Assembly (NCBI GenBank): GCA_946886975.1
Contig: CAMPJV010000010.1
Coordinates: 1-20,413 of the forward strand
DNA: 20,413 nt
Reading direction: 5' to 3'
Origin: an uncultured Taibaiella sp.
Lineage (GTDB): Bacteria; Bacteroidota; Bacteroidia; Chitinophagales; Chitinophagaceae
In this document: positions 6,896 through 14,125 of the stretch, piece by piece
Position numbering within the stretch: position 1 is the first letter of the stretch
Layout of the letters: every line of letters starts with the position of its first letter
Position numbers and translations under genes: made by a program
The notes under the pieces: generated by a model
Database searches by the model: none
What the model saw: the letters and a program-made list of their open reading frames with translations, nothing else
Told to the model about the DNA's origin: nothing

Positions 6896-7639
6896 TCAAT
6901 CAATGGAATAGTCAACCGAAATAACCACCCTGATCTTTTTATAGATATCCGCGCTACCGGAATAGTAGCCGCCATCGGCCTGGCCGGACAGAGAAGCATC
7001 CCTGTCCACTATAGAAAACAGACCCTGCGTTGCCTTTCTCATCTTGCCTAAACGAGTGTCGCTTTCCCTGGCAAACTCTTCGCCTGCCTTTTTAGCATTC
7101 CGTGTAGCTTCCGCAAGCATTATGGGCTTTACTTCATTCAGTTTTGTGTAGATAAATCGCAGCGCATTAAAGTCCTCTTTGGCAGAAAGAGCCACACCGG
7201 CATTGAGCAACTCACCAGTCATTCTGCTCACTTTCAGCACAAGGTCCACATCGGTTGACCTCACCTCAACCGTTTCTTCGAAGATATAACGAGTAGAGAT
7301 GTTCTCAGGTCGGTATTCCCTGGCCTCACGGTCGGATACAGAGAGATCCTTCTGAGATATCTCCTTCGGGTTTATGCCATTCTTTGTAAGAAAACGATAG
7401 GCCTTAGTCTTTGCAAGTTCCAAATCTCTGCTTCCCTGCAGTAAATCATTATTAGCCGTCCTGACCTTTAAAGACCAAATAGCAAAGTCAGCTTTCACCT
7501 CACGTTCAGAGAACCCCTTGACCGCAATAAACCTATCATCAGCTCTGAACCGCTGCACTGACCTGGCCAATATAAAAGCAGAAATAACCAATGCAGAGGC
7601 AAGAATGATAGATACAGGCAATAAGACCCTTCTTTCCAT
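6896..7639 (-). CDS. SIMPL-domain (DUF541) protein, membrane-anchored
   Basis: This encodes 247 residues. An N-terminal signal anchor (about 6-26, LLPVSIILASALVISAFILA) precedes a periplasmic SIMPL domain. The domain begins with a strand like FIAVKGFSEREVKADFAIW and ends with the typical closing strand DIYKKIRVVISVDYSI. The family includes the kinase-associated SIMPL and the periplasmic oxidative-stress protein YggE; in general its role is poorly known. The domain carries the usual asparagine/lysine-rich helices (NAKKAGEEFARE at about 180-191). The gene has one of the best promoters in the window, with TTTG and TATATTTA at 18-nt spacing. It is divergent from the glycine-zipper lipoprotein gene. 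Confidence 0.9.
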   Translation of the reverse strand: MERRVLLPVSIILASALVISAFILARSVQRFRADDRFIAVKGFSEREVKADFAIWSLKVRTANNDLLQGSRDLELAKTKAYRFLTKNGINPKEISQKDLSVSDREAREYRPENISTRYIFEETVEVRSTDVDLVLKVSRMTGELLNAGVALSAKEDFNALRFIYTKLNEVKPIMLAEATRNAKKAGEEFARESDTRLGKMRKATQGLFSIVDRDASLSGQADGGYYSGSADIYKKIRVVISVDYSID

Positions 7640-7658
7640 AAAAAGTCGTTTGGTCAGC

Positions 7659-7688
7659 TAAATATAAATGAACTTACCCATTTACAAA
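7659..7688 (-). promoter_or_regulatory. Promoter of the SIMPL-domain gene (-33 and -7 elements)
   Basis: On the minus strand TTTG (7688-7685) is followed after 18 nt by TATATTTA (7666-7659). This is the Bacteroidota -33/-7 arrangement, with one mismatch in the -7 box. The ATG lies 19 nt downstream. Confidence 0.6.
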
Positions 7689-7799
7689 GGCTTTAACAAC
7701 TGTGTTAATAAAAAGCCTAAAGGAGAAGAAAAGAAATCGTTTGGCATGCTATTCGCAAGATGTGAGGAGTAATTGCAGAAATGCACTAAAACGTACATT

Positions 7800-8324
7800 A
7801 TGAAACAGATCATTTCAACAGTCGCAATAGCAGGGATGGCACTGATGGCCTCCTGCGGATCTTCAGAAATGAAGCAGAAAGAAGAAGCGCTACAAGTTCA
7901 GCAGCGGACGATAGACAGCATGAAATTTGAGATGGCGAGGCAGCAGGTAATTGACTCGATGAATGAGGTGTCGACTAAACAAATGCTGGCCCAGAAGGCA
8001 ACTACAGAGAAAAAGCAGGCTGTAGCAAAAAAGAAGAAGAAATCGTCGGTTGCAAGATCGAGCGTGCGTGCTAACAGTACAGAAGTGTATACTGGTAACA
8101 GCACCGTTCAGCCTCCTGTTTATGAGGAAGTGCCACAAGCACCGGAGAAGAAAGGATGGAGTGCCAAGGCTAAAGGAGCTGTGATAGGTGCGGGTACTGG
8201 TGCTGCCGCCGGAGCGATCATTAACAAAAGAAACCGTGCTGCCGGGGCCGTTATCGGCGGTGTCCTGGGTGCAGGAGCCGGTACAGGTATAGGCGCCATT
8301 ATTGACAAGAAGAATGGAAGATAA
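7800..8324 (+). CDS. Lipoprotein with glycine-zipper C-terminus
   Basis: This encodes 174 residues if started at the ATG at 7800. That start yields a clean lipoprotein signal, MKQIISTVAIAGMALMASC, with Cys19 as the lipidation site; an upstream ATG at 7773 would bury the signal. A charged heptad-like helix at about 24-66 may be a coiled coil. A lysine-rich linker follows at 70-95, then a Pro-rich stretch. A glycine zipper at about 126-168 (GAVIGAGTGAAAGAII, then AGAVIGGVLGAGAGTGIGAII) resembles those of Gly-zipper outer-membrane lipoproteins such as the SlyB/YMGG types. It is likely an envelope protein anchored by its lipid, with the zipper inserted in or against a membrane. Its function is unknown. 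A strong terminator follows 14 nt after the stop. Confidence 0.88.
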   Translation: MKQIISTVAIAGMALMASCGSSEMKQKEEALQVQQRTIDSMKFEMARQQVIDSMNEVSTKQMLAQKATTEKKQAVAKKKKKSSVARSSVRANSTEVYTGNSTVQPPVYEEVPQAPEKKGWSAKAKGAVIGAGTGAAAGAIINKRNRAAGAVIGGVLGAGAGTGIGAIIDKKNGR

Positions 8325-8340
8325 AACACTTGAGTCAACA

Positions 8341-8367
8341 AAAAAGCCGGCAAAATGCCGGCTTTTT
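8341..8367 (+). terminator. Rho-independent terminator of the glycine-zipper lipoprotein gene
   Basis: A perfect GCCGGC/GCCGGC stem (8345-8350 with 8356-8361) over the loop AAAAT, flanked by AAAA and TTTTTT. It lies just downstream of the lipoprotein stop and can act in both directions. Confidence 0.9.
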
Positions 8368-8440
8368 TGTTGCTCCATCGCGGGATAGAAATGTTGCAAC
8401 CATTGTTTCAATCTGCTTTTGTTGCTACGTTTACATTTCT

Positions 8441-8977
8441 ATGAAGCAAAAGCTTACAGTCCAGGAATTACAGAAGACCGATATTCCATTTCTTGTGGAC
8501 TACTGGACAAAATCAGAAAGCACTTTCCTGGAGCGTATGGGAGTGGACCTGGCGAAGTTGCCTACGGGCGAGCAGCTATCCAACATGCTCCTAAACCAGC
8601 TGGAAAAGCCGCTCCAGGACAGGACGTCTTACTGTATGATCTGGCTCCTTGACGATCAGCCTGTGGGGCATTGTAATACAAATCCTACGATGTTTGGCGA
8701 AGAGGCTGCCATGCATCTGCACATATGGGATCAGAAAAATCGAAAAGCAGGATTAGGGAGCGAATTTCTGAAGAAAACACTACCCTGCTTCTTCAAAAAC
8801 CTGCAGCTAAAAAGACTGTACAGCGAACCTTACTTACTCAATGATGCTCCAAGCAAAACATTAGCAAAGGCGGGATTTAAGCTTACAAGGGAGTATGTCA
8901 CTATACCGGGTTCTCTGAGCTTCGAACAACCGGTGAAAAGATGGGAACTGACTGCTGAGGAACTTGGCAGGATATAA
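8441..8977 (+). CDS. GNAT-family N-acetyltransferase
   Basis: This encodes 178 residues if started at the ATG at 8441. An upstream in-frame ATG at 8330 would place the terminator inside the gene and is rejected. GNAT enzymes transfer an acyl group from acyl-CoA to an amine. The pyrophosphate-binding turn is RKAGLG at 101-106 (pattern R/Q-x-x-G-x-G). A typical beta4 strand lies before it (AAMHLHIW, 89-96), and the C-terminal part has NDAPSKTLAKAGFKLTREYV at 134-153. The substrate is unknown. The protein also carries PVGHCNTNPTMFGEEA at 75-90, which I associate with a Bacteroidota subfamily of this type. It stands alone between a terminator and the next promoter. A TACATTTC sequence (8432-8439) lies directly upstream of the ATG, but is too close to be a standard -7 box. 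Confidence 0.85.
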   Translation: MKQKLTVQELQKTDIPFLVDYWTKSESTFLERMGVDLAKLPTGEQLSNMLLNQLEKPLQDRTSYCMIWLLDDQPVGHCNTNPTMFGEEAAMHLHIWDQKNRKAGLGSEFLKKTLPCFFKNLQLKRLYSEPYLLNDAPSKTLAKAGFKLTREYVTIPGSLSFEQPVKRWELTAEELGRI

Positions 8978-9109
8978 GGTTTTGGTATGTGGTGATCACA
9001 AATCCAATCACAAAAACACTTGGTTTGTGAGCCGGAAAAAGGAAGAGAAAACAGTAAAATAAATTCGTCCGAAACCCTTAATAATCAAGGGAATAGGCGT
9101 TTATTTCCG

Positions 9110-9117
9110 TATCTTTG
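9110..9117 (+). promoter_or_regulatory. -7 promoter box before the small secreted protein gene
   Basis: TATCTTTG is an exact TAnnTTTG match, 27 nt upstream of the ATG at 9145. It may also drive the LptF/LptG gene downstream, since no box is seen in front of that gene. Confidence 0.6.
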
Positions 9118-9144
9118 TAGCTGTAAAATAACCTATCTACCTGC

Positions 9145-9417
9145 ATGAAAAACGATCTACTTAGTGTTACTTTCTTCGTATCAATTCCTCCTTGTCTATT
9201 TGGCCAGTGGCCTATCAATAACTACCGGTCTGTTGGTAAAGTAGCGCTGGAAATTCCGGAACCTCTAACCATATCGACATCAAGTATTGCGAGCTATGTT
9301 AGTGCAAACTTTGCCTTAGAAAAACATCTACCGGAACAGACAATTCAAGCCAAAGAAGACGTGTTAAAAGATTTGCCGGACGCAGGTAATTCCCTTTTTC
9401 CGCTTGAAGAATTATAA
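9145..9417 (+). CDS. Small putative secreted protein, unknown function
   Basis: This encodes 90 residues. The N-terminus is a plausible Sec signal peptide (MKNDLLSVTFFVSIPPCLFGQ), leaving a mature part of about 70 residues. A perfect -7 box lies upstream, which argues for a real gene. The mature sequence contains PEPLTISTSSIASYVSANF. This faintly recalls the stretch ahead of the catalytic domain in Bacteroidota transglutaminase-like secreted proteins, but no catalytic Cys/His/Asp region follows. It could be a truncated relic of such a gene or an unrelated small protein. It precedes the LptF/LptG gene by 52 nt, in the same direction. Confidence 0.5.
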   Translation: MKNDLLSVTFFVSIPPCLFGQWPINNYRSVGKVALEIPEPLTISTSSIASYVSANFALEKHLPEQTIQAKEDVLKDLPDAGNSLFPLEEL

Positions 9418-9469
9418 ATTTGGCGATTGTGTCTCCGATACCTAGCAAAACAATGAGTTGCTGCCAAAC

Positions 9470-10546
9470 ATGAAGAAACTAGACTGGTATATACTAAAAA
9501 AGTTCCTTGGCACTTTCTTCTATGCCATCCTGATACTTGCAATCATTACAGCTGTTATTGATTATTCCGAAAAGGTAGATGACTTTGTGAAGAGTAACGC
9601 CCCGGGGTGGAAGGTGCTTATGTACTATAAGAACTTCGTCCCTTACATGGTTGCATTCCTCTTTCCGCTATTCATCTTTATTGCAACTATATTCTTCACT
9701 TCTAAGCTTGCCTATAAATCGGAGATCATAGCTATCCTTGCTGGCGGAGTTTCGTTTCCACGCTTCACAAGGCCATATCTTATTGGTTCAGCTTTTCTTG
9801 CCGGACTTTCCCTTATTGCAAACCACTGGATTGTTCCGGAGGCTAATAAGCAGCGGCTTGCATTTGAAGACATCTATGTGAAGGAGCCTACCATATCGTC
9901 TGACAGGAATGTACATATGCAGCTATCTAAAGATCTATACGTGTTTATTCAGAGCTATGACTATACATCCAATACGGGTTATAAATTCACTGCTGAACGC
10001 ATCAACGGCATAGAGCTAAAGGAAAAAATCATGGCGGAAAGAGTAAGCTACGACAGTATCAAAAAGGTCTGGAAATTGTATAACGTTACTACAAGGATCA
10101 ATGATGGATTGCATGAGGAGCTTAAGTTTTCACCTGAGATGACCAGGCAATACGCGTCGTTTACCCCTAAAGACCTTAACAATGACAATGATATAATGAC
10201 CGCCATGACAACTCCTCATCTGAATGAGGTTATAGCCCGGGAGAAGCTAAGAGGCAGAGAAAACCTTAACCAGTACTATGTAGAAAAACACAGGCGGACA
10301 GCTCAGCCTTTCGCAGGTATGATCCTTACTATGATTGGAGTATCACTCGCCAGTAAGAAAGTGCGCGGAGGAAGTGGACTCCATCTGGCCCTTGGAATCT
10401 GCATTAGCGCGGCATATATCATGGCCATTCAATTCTCATCAACCTTTTCTACCAAGGCTGGGCTTAACCCTTTATTGGCAGTATGGGTACCGAATATCAT
10501 CTTTGGTTGCATAGCGGCGCTCTTGTATCGACGGCAGACACGATAA
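9470..10546 (+). CDS. LptF/LptG-family permease (YjgP/YjgQ)
   Basis: This encodes 358 residues. LptF and LptG form the inner-membrane part of the ABC exporter (LptB2FG) that pulls lipopolysaccharide from the inner membrane toward LptC and LptA. The expected layout is visible. There are three N-terminal helices (about 12-31, 58-77, 100-120), a periplasmic beta-jellyroll-like domain (about 125-275), and three C-terminal helices (278-296, 302-323, 334-353). The start MKKLDWYILKKFLGTFFYA is the family's typical N-terminus, so the ATG at 9470 is preferred over the TTG at 9458. Which of the two subunits this is cannot be decided from sequence alone, so no symbol is given. tgt lies 4.8 kb upstream on the same strand. 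No other lpt gene is in the window. Confidence 0.92.
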   Translation: MKKLDWYILKKFLGTFFYAILILAIITAVIDYSEKVDDFVKSNAPGWKVLMYYKNFVPYMVAFLFPLFIFIATIFFTSKLAYKSEIIAILAGGVSFPRFTRPYLIGSAFLAGLSLIANHWIVPEANKQRLAFEDIYVKEPTISSDRNVHMQLSKDLYVFIQSYDYTSNTGYKFTAERINGIELKEKIMAERVSYDSIKKVWKLYNVTTRINDGLHEELKFSPEMTRQYASFTPKDLNNDNDIMTAMTTPHLNEVIAREKLRGRENLNQYYVEKHRRTAQPFAGMILTMIGVSLASKKVRGGSGLHLALGICISAAYIMAIQFSSTFSTKAGLNPLLAVWVPNIIFGCIAALLYRRQTR

Positions 10547-10621
10547 TAAGCTAAGTCAGCGGCAGCCACATTATATTATTCATTCTTAACCGTAGTCGGT
10601 AGTTCACGGCACATTTTTTTA

Positions 10622-10640
10622 AGAGGTAACTAAAACCTCT
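10622..10640 (+). promoter_or_regulatory. Small hairpin directly upstream of the Ku start
   Basis: AGAGGT (10622-10627) and ACCTCT (10635-10640) form a perfect 6-bp inverted repeat with a 7-nt loop, ending 6 nt before the Ku ATG. A T7 run precedes it. It could fold over the translation start region, or serve as a binding site. It could also be a minus-strand terminator, although no minus-strand gene is in reach. Confidence 0.3.
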
Positions 10641-10646
10641 AAAGTC

Positions 10647-11441
10647 ATGCGTGCAATATGGTCAGGAGCAATAGGATTTGGACTGGTAAATATTCCCATC
10701 CGGATATTCAGCGCCACAGAGAGCAGTAGTCTTGGCCTTACAATGCTCGACAAAAAAGACCATGCAAATATTAAATACCAGAGAATTAACACCGACACCG
10801 GGAAAGAAGTTGCATGGAAGGATATTGTTAAAGGCTATAAATACGAGGACGAGTACGTGGTTCTGACAGACGAAGACTTTGAGAAAGCGAGTCCTGAAAA
10901 AAGCAAGACTATTGAGATACAGGAATTTGTAAAGCAGGAGGAACTTGACCCAATGTATTTTGACACCCCCTACTACCTTGAACCCGCAAAAGGAGGCGAA
11001 AGAGCCTACGCTCTGCTTCGGGAAGCCCTGGAGAAGTCAGGAAGAATTGCGGTCGGGACATTCGTGATGCGAACCAAGGAAAACCTTTGCGTCCTAAGAC
11101 CAAGTGGTGATATGCTCACGCTGGTCAAACTCCGCTTTGCTGAAGAAATACGCGACTATTCTGAACTGAACATTCCGTCGTCGGGTAAGGTAAGTATTAA
11201 GCCTGCAGAGCTCAAAATGGCCACGGCCCTCATTGATCAGCTTACGCCAAAGAAATTTGATATTGCCAAATACAAAGACACGTATGACCAGGAGCTTATG
11301 AAGCTAATAGAAGCTAAGGCTTCCGGTAAAAAGATTTCGGCTCCGAAGACCGAGACATCGAAGACTAAAACTATAGACCTGATGTCACAATTGAAGGAAA
11401 GCCTGGATCACACCAAACCTCGCCACAAAAAGGCCTCCTAG
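10647..11441 (+). CDS. ku: Non-homologous end-joining protein Ku
   Basis: This encodes 264 residues, a usual size for bacterial Ku, which forms a homodimeric ring on broken DNA ends and recruits the ligase LigD. The N-terminus MRAIWSGAIGFGLVNIPIRI is the family signature. The core runs to about residue 220 (for example PYYLEPAKGGERAYALLREAL at 108-128 and LCVLRPSGDMLTLVKLRF at 147-164). The C-terminus has a Lys-rich linker (222-241), then IDLMSQLKESLD at 243-254, the short helix found at the end of many minimal bacterial Ku proteins and tied to LigD contact, and a basic tip (KPRHKKAS). No ligD gene is in the window. A small hairpin lies just upstream of the start. The promoter is not obvious. 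Confidence 0.96.
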   Translation: MRAIWSGAIGFGLVNIPIRIFSATESSSLGLTMLDKKDHANIKYQRINTDTGKEVAWKDIVKGYKYEDEYVVLTDEDFEKASPEKSKTIEIQEFVKQEELDPMYFDTPYYLEPAKGGERAYALLREALEKSGRIAVGTFVMRTKENLCVLRPSGDMLTLVKLRFAEEIRDYSELNIPSSGKVSIKPAELKMATALIDQLTPKKFDIAKYKDTYDQELMKLIEAKASGKKISAPKTETSKTKTIDLMSQLKESLDHTKPRHKKAS

Positions 11442-11620
11442 GTGGAAGGGACAGTATGGCACCAAGAATCGTTCAGCCAATTTCGAGCCGACGACAATGT
11501 GTTTACTTGTGTGCCAGCAAAGGAGATAAACATAGATAAACTACTTAAGATGATGGTGCTATAAATCGTAGTACGCAACGGAAACGCAGTCCACACCAGT
11601 CTTCTATCGCATAGAAAGAA

Positions 11621-11661
11621 TCTGATTTATTAACATCAGTCCCGTTAGCTCTGATTTATTA
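11621..11661 (+). repeat. Direct repeat over the citrate synthase promoter
   Basis: TCTGATTTATTA occurs exactly at 11621-11632 and again at 11650-11661, 29 bp apart. The second copy runs into the first two bases of the -7 box. Between them, CTGAT at 11622 and ATCAG at 11635 form a short inverted repeat. The placement is suitable for an operator. Confidence 0.5.
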
Positions 11662-11667
11662 CCTTTG
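11660..11667 (+). promoter_or_regulatory. -7 promoter box of citrate synthase
   Basis: TACCTTTG is an exact match to the Bacteroidota -7 consensus, 39 nt before the ATG, giving a leader of about 33 nt. No good TTTG -33 element is seen; the direct repeat occupies that position. Confidence 0.65.
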
Positions 11668-11706
11668 TGGCGCTTTAAATTTCAGCGCAAAAATATTTAG
11701 TACAAG

Positions 11707-13026
11707 ATGGGCTACGTAAAAGACAGCTTCAAAGCCAAAGCTGATGAACAAGTTAAAGAGATTAAGAGCTTACTCGAAAAACACGGCAATAAAGAATTAG
11801 ATAAGGTTACTCTTGCACAGGCATACCAAGGTATGAGGGGTATTCCCGGCCTAGTAACAGAAACATCCTTGCTTGATTCTAACGAAGGTATTAGATTTCG
11901 TGGGTATTCGATCCCGGAACTGAGAGAGAAACTACCGAAAGCTGAAGGCGGCAATGAACCTTTGCCTGAGGGTCTTTTTTACCTGATGCTTGTAGGAGAT
12001 ATACCATCTCATGAGGATGTTGATCATATCTCAGCAACCTGGGCTCGTCGCTCTCACGTGCCAAATCATGTTTTTGCTGTCATTGAGGCACTTCCGGTAT
12101 CTACACACCCAATGACGCAATTCTGCGCTGCAATCATTGCCCTGCAGACAGAATCCAAGTTCGCAAAAGCCTATGAAGAAGGAATAAGCAAAAAAGACCA
12201 CTGGTCGTATGTCTATGAGGATACCATGACCCTTATTGCACGTTTGCCAAGGGTGGCCTCATATATCTACCGGCGTAAATATAAAAACGGCCAACACATT
12301 CAGCCTGATGGGATGCTGGATTGGAGTGCAAACTTCGCCCACATGCTGGGATATGACAATCAAAGTTTTGCTGAGCTTATGAGGCTATACTTAACGATCC
12401 ATGCCGACCATGAAGGAGGTAATGTATCAGCTCACGCTACCCACCTTGTCGGTTCAGCGTTAAGTGATCCATATTATTCATTCACGGCAGGAATGGCGGG
12501 TCTGGCGGGTCCCTTGCATGGGTTAGCCAACCAGGAAGTGATACGATGGATTGAGGAATTACAACAGAAGATCGGCACACAAGAACCAACTAAAGAGCAA
12601 ATTGCAGACTATATCAAACAAACCCTTGCTGAAGGAAAAGTTGTTCCGGGATACGGCCATGCCGTCTTAAGAAAAACTGATCCTCGCTTCACTGCACAGA
12701 TGGAGTTTGCCAAGAAGCATTGTCCGGATGATCCGACGGTAAAGACCGTTTGGAATGTATATGAGGTAGCGCCTGCAATCCTTGAAGGAACAGGAAAGAT
12801 AAAAAATCCGTGGCCGAATGTGGATGCGCATTCTGGTTCGTTGTTGAAGCACTATGGATTGGTTGAAGAGGATTTCTATACCGTCTTATTTGGTGTTTCC
12901 CGAGCCCTTGGTGTCCTCGCCAGCCTTTGCTGGGATCGCGCCCTGGGTTTCCCATTAGAGCGGCCGAAGTCAATAACAACAAAGTGGGCAAAGAACTTTG
13001 TTGAAGAAGGAGAAAAGGTTTCCTAG
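11707..13026 (+). CDS. gltA: Citrate synthase, eukaryote-like type I
   Basis: This encodes 439 residues and condenses oxaloacetate with acetyl-CoA as the entry step of the TCA cycle, in the cytoplasm. The sequence follows the mitochondrial type rather than the hexameric E. coli type. His235 lies in HADHEGGNVSAH, His271 in GLAGPLHGLANQEV, His318 in VVPGYGHAVLRKTDPR, and the catalytic Asp373 in NVDAHSG. The N-terminal extension (residues 1-35) is helical and charged. Mitochondrial-type enzymes are usually dimers without NADH control; that is family knowledge, not seen here. It has its own promoter with a direct repeat, and its own terminator, so it is probably monocistronic. Confidence 0.96.
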   Translation: MGYVKDSFKAKADEQVKEIKSLLEKHGNKELDKVTLAQAYQGMRGIPGLVTETSLLDSNEGIRFRGYSIPELREKLPKAEGGNEPLPEGLFYLMLVGDIPSHEDVDHISATWARRSHVPNHVFAVIEALPVSTHPMTQFCAAIIALQTESKFAKAYEEGISKKDHWSYVYEDTMTLIARLPRVASYIYRRKYKNGQHIQPDGMLDWSANFAHMLGYDNQSFAELMRLYLTIHADHEGGNVSAHATHLVGSALSDPYYSFTAGMAGLAGPLHGLANQEVIRWIEELQQKIGTQEPTKEQIADYIKQTLAEGKVVPGYGHAVLRKTDPRFTAQMEFAKKHCPDDPTVKTVWNVYEVAPAILEGTGKIKNPWPNVDAHSGSLLKHYGLVEEDFYTVLFGVSRALGVLASLCWDRALGFPLERPKSITTKWAKNFVEEGEKVS

Positions 13027-13057
13027 ATAAGAGTGTCTGACATTCAATTGATAATAA

Positions 13058-13087
13058 AGAGACGCACATGTGGCGTCTCTCATTTTT
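13058..13087 (+). terminator. Rho-independent terminator of citrate synthase
   Basis: AGAGACGC (13058-13065) pairs perfectly with GCGTCTCT (13073-13080) over a 7-nt loop and is followed by CATTTTT. It begins 31 nt after the citrate synthase stop and ends 19 nt before the next gene. Confidence 0.88.
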
Positions 13088-13106
13088 GAATAATAAATTC
13101 TGAGAA

Positions 13107-14081
13107 ATGAACAAAGGTCCTGTTTCCCAATTTATACAGCATCACTATCGCCACTTCAACGCTGCGGCGCTAGTGGATGCCGCCAAAGGCTATGAAACCC
13201 ACCTACTTGAGGGAGGTAAAATGATGATCACACTTGCCGGGGCGATGAGTACAGCAGAACTTGGCATCTCTCTGGCAGAAATGATCAGACAGGATAAAGT
13301 GCAGATCATCAGCTGTACAGGAGCCAACCTCGAGGAAGACATTATGAACCTGGTAGCGCACACTCACTATAAGAGAGTACCGCACTATCGCGATCTCGGA
13401 CCAAAGGAAGAGTGGGATCTACTTGAGAAGGGGTTTAATAGGGTTACTGACACGTGTATTCCAGAAGAGGAAGCTTTCAGGCGCATACAAAAACACATTC
13501 ACAAACTATGGAAGGATGCTGAAGAAGCGGGGGAACGATACTTTCCACATGAATATATGTACAAACTGCTGCTAAGTGGAGTAATGCAGGAACACTACGA
13601 AATACCCGTGGAGCATAGCTGGATGATTGCAGCGGCAGAAAAGAACATTCCGATTATAGTTCCGGGATGGGAAGACAGCACGATGGGCAACATATTTGCT
13701 TCCTATTGCATCAAAGGTGAATTAAAGACAAGCACCATGAAGAGCGGTATAGAGTATATGGTTTGGCTAGCTGACTGGTACAGGGCGAATTGCAGCGGAA
13801 AGGGGGTAGGATTCTTCCAGGTAGGAGGAGGTATAGCTGGTGATTTTCCAATTTGTGTGGTGCCTATGTTGTACCAGGATCTTGAAATGCATGATGTTCC
13901 ATTCTGGAGTTACTTTTGCCAGATAAGTGATTCCACCACTTCCTATGGATCTTACAGCGGGGCTGTGCCGAATGAAAAGATAACATGGGGTAAGCTTGAC
14001 ATACATACACCGAAGTTTATAGTAGAAAGTGACGCTACGATTGTCGCTCCTTTGATATTTGCCTATATACTTGGCTGGTAA
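13107..14081 (+). CDS. Deoxyhypusine-synthase-family protein (possible homospermidine synthase)
   Basis: This encodes 324 residues. It belongs to the deoxyhypusine synthase family, which uses NAD to move an aminobutyl group from spermidine through an imine on an active-site Lys. That Lys appears to be Lys296 in KITWGKLDIHTPKF, matching the WGK of the eukaryotic enzymes. Other landmarks are TLAGAMSTAELG (42-53), SCTGANLEED (69-78), VPGWEDSTMGN (185-195) and FFQVGGGIAGDFP (236-248). Bacteria lack eIF5A, the eukaryotic acceptor, so the true acceptor is probably a free amine; relatives in plants and bacteria make homospermidine. The protein is slightly shorter than human DHS. No clear promoter box lies between the upstream terminator and the start, so some readthrough from citrate synthase is possible. 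Confidence 0.88.
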   Translation: MNKGPVSQFIQHHYRHFNAAALVDAAKGYETHLLEGGKMMITLAGAMSTAELGISLAEMIRQDKVQIISCTGANLEEDIMNLVAHTHYKRVPHYRDLGPKEEWDLLEKGFNRVTDTCIPEEEAFRRIQKHIHKLWKDAEEAGERYFPHEYMYKLLLSGVMQEHYEIPVEHSWMIAAAEKNIPIIVPGWEDSTMGNIFASYCIKGELKTSTMKSGIEYMVWLADWYRANCSGKGVGFFQVGGGIAGDFPICVVPMLYQDLEMHDVPFWSYFCQISDSTTSYGSYSGAVPNEKITWGKLDIHTPKFIVESDATIVAPLIFAYILGW

Positions 14082-14096
14082 TAATGAAATTTGTGT

Positions 14097-14125
14097 AACA
14101 AGGGTGACATAACGTCACCCTTGTT
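14097..14125. terminator. Bidirectional terminator between convergent genes
   Basis: A 12-bp stem (14097-14108 with 14114-14125; core CAAGGGTGAC/GTCACCCTTG) with a 5-nt loop is followed by TATTG on the plus strand and by TACAC on the minus strand. It overlaps the last codons of the minus-strand oxidoreductase gene and lies 15 nt after the deoxyhypusine-synthase-like stop, so it probably serves both. Confidence 0.8.

Noticed and set aside
8330..8440. N-terminal extension of the acetyltransferase from an ATG at 8330
   Set aside because: This extension would translate the terminator of the preceding gene, and its sequence is unlike a GNAT N-terminus. The ATG at 8441 fits the family.
12689..13114. 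Minus-strand 141-codon frame over the 3' half of citrate synthase
   Set aside because: It runs through the citrate synthase terminator and lies opposite the conserved Asp373 and C-terminal region; its composition is that of a shadow.
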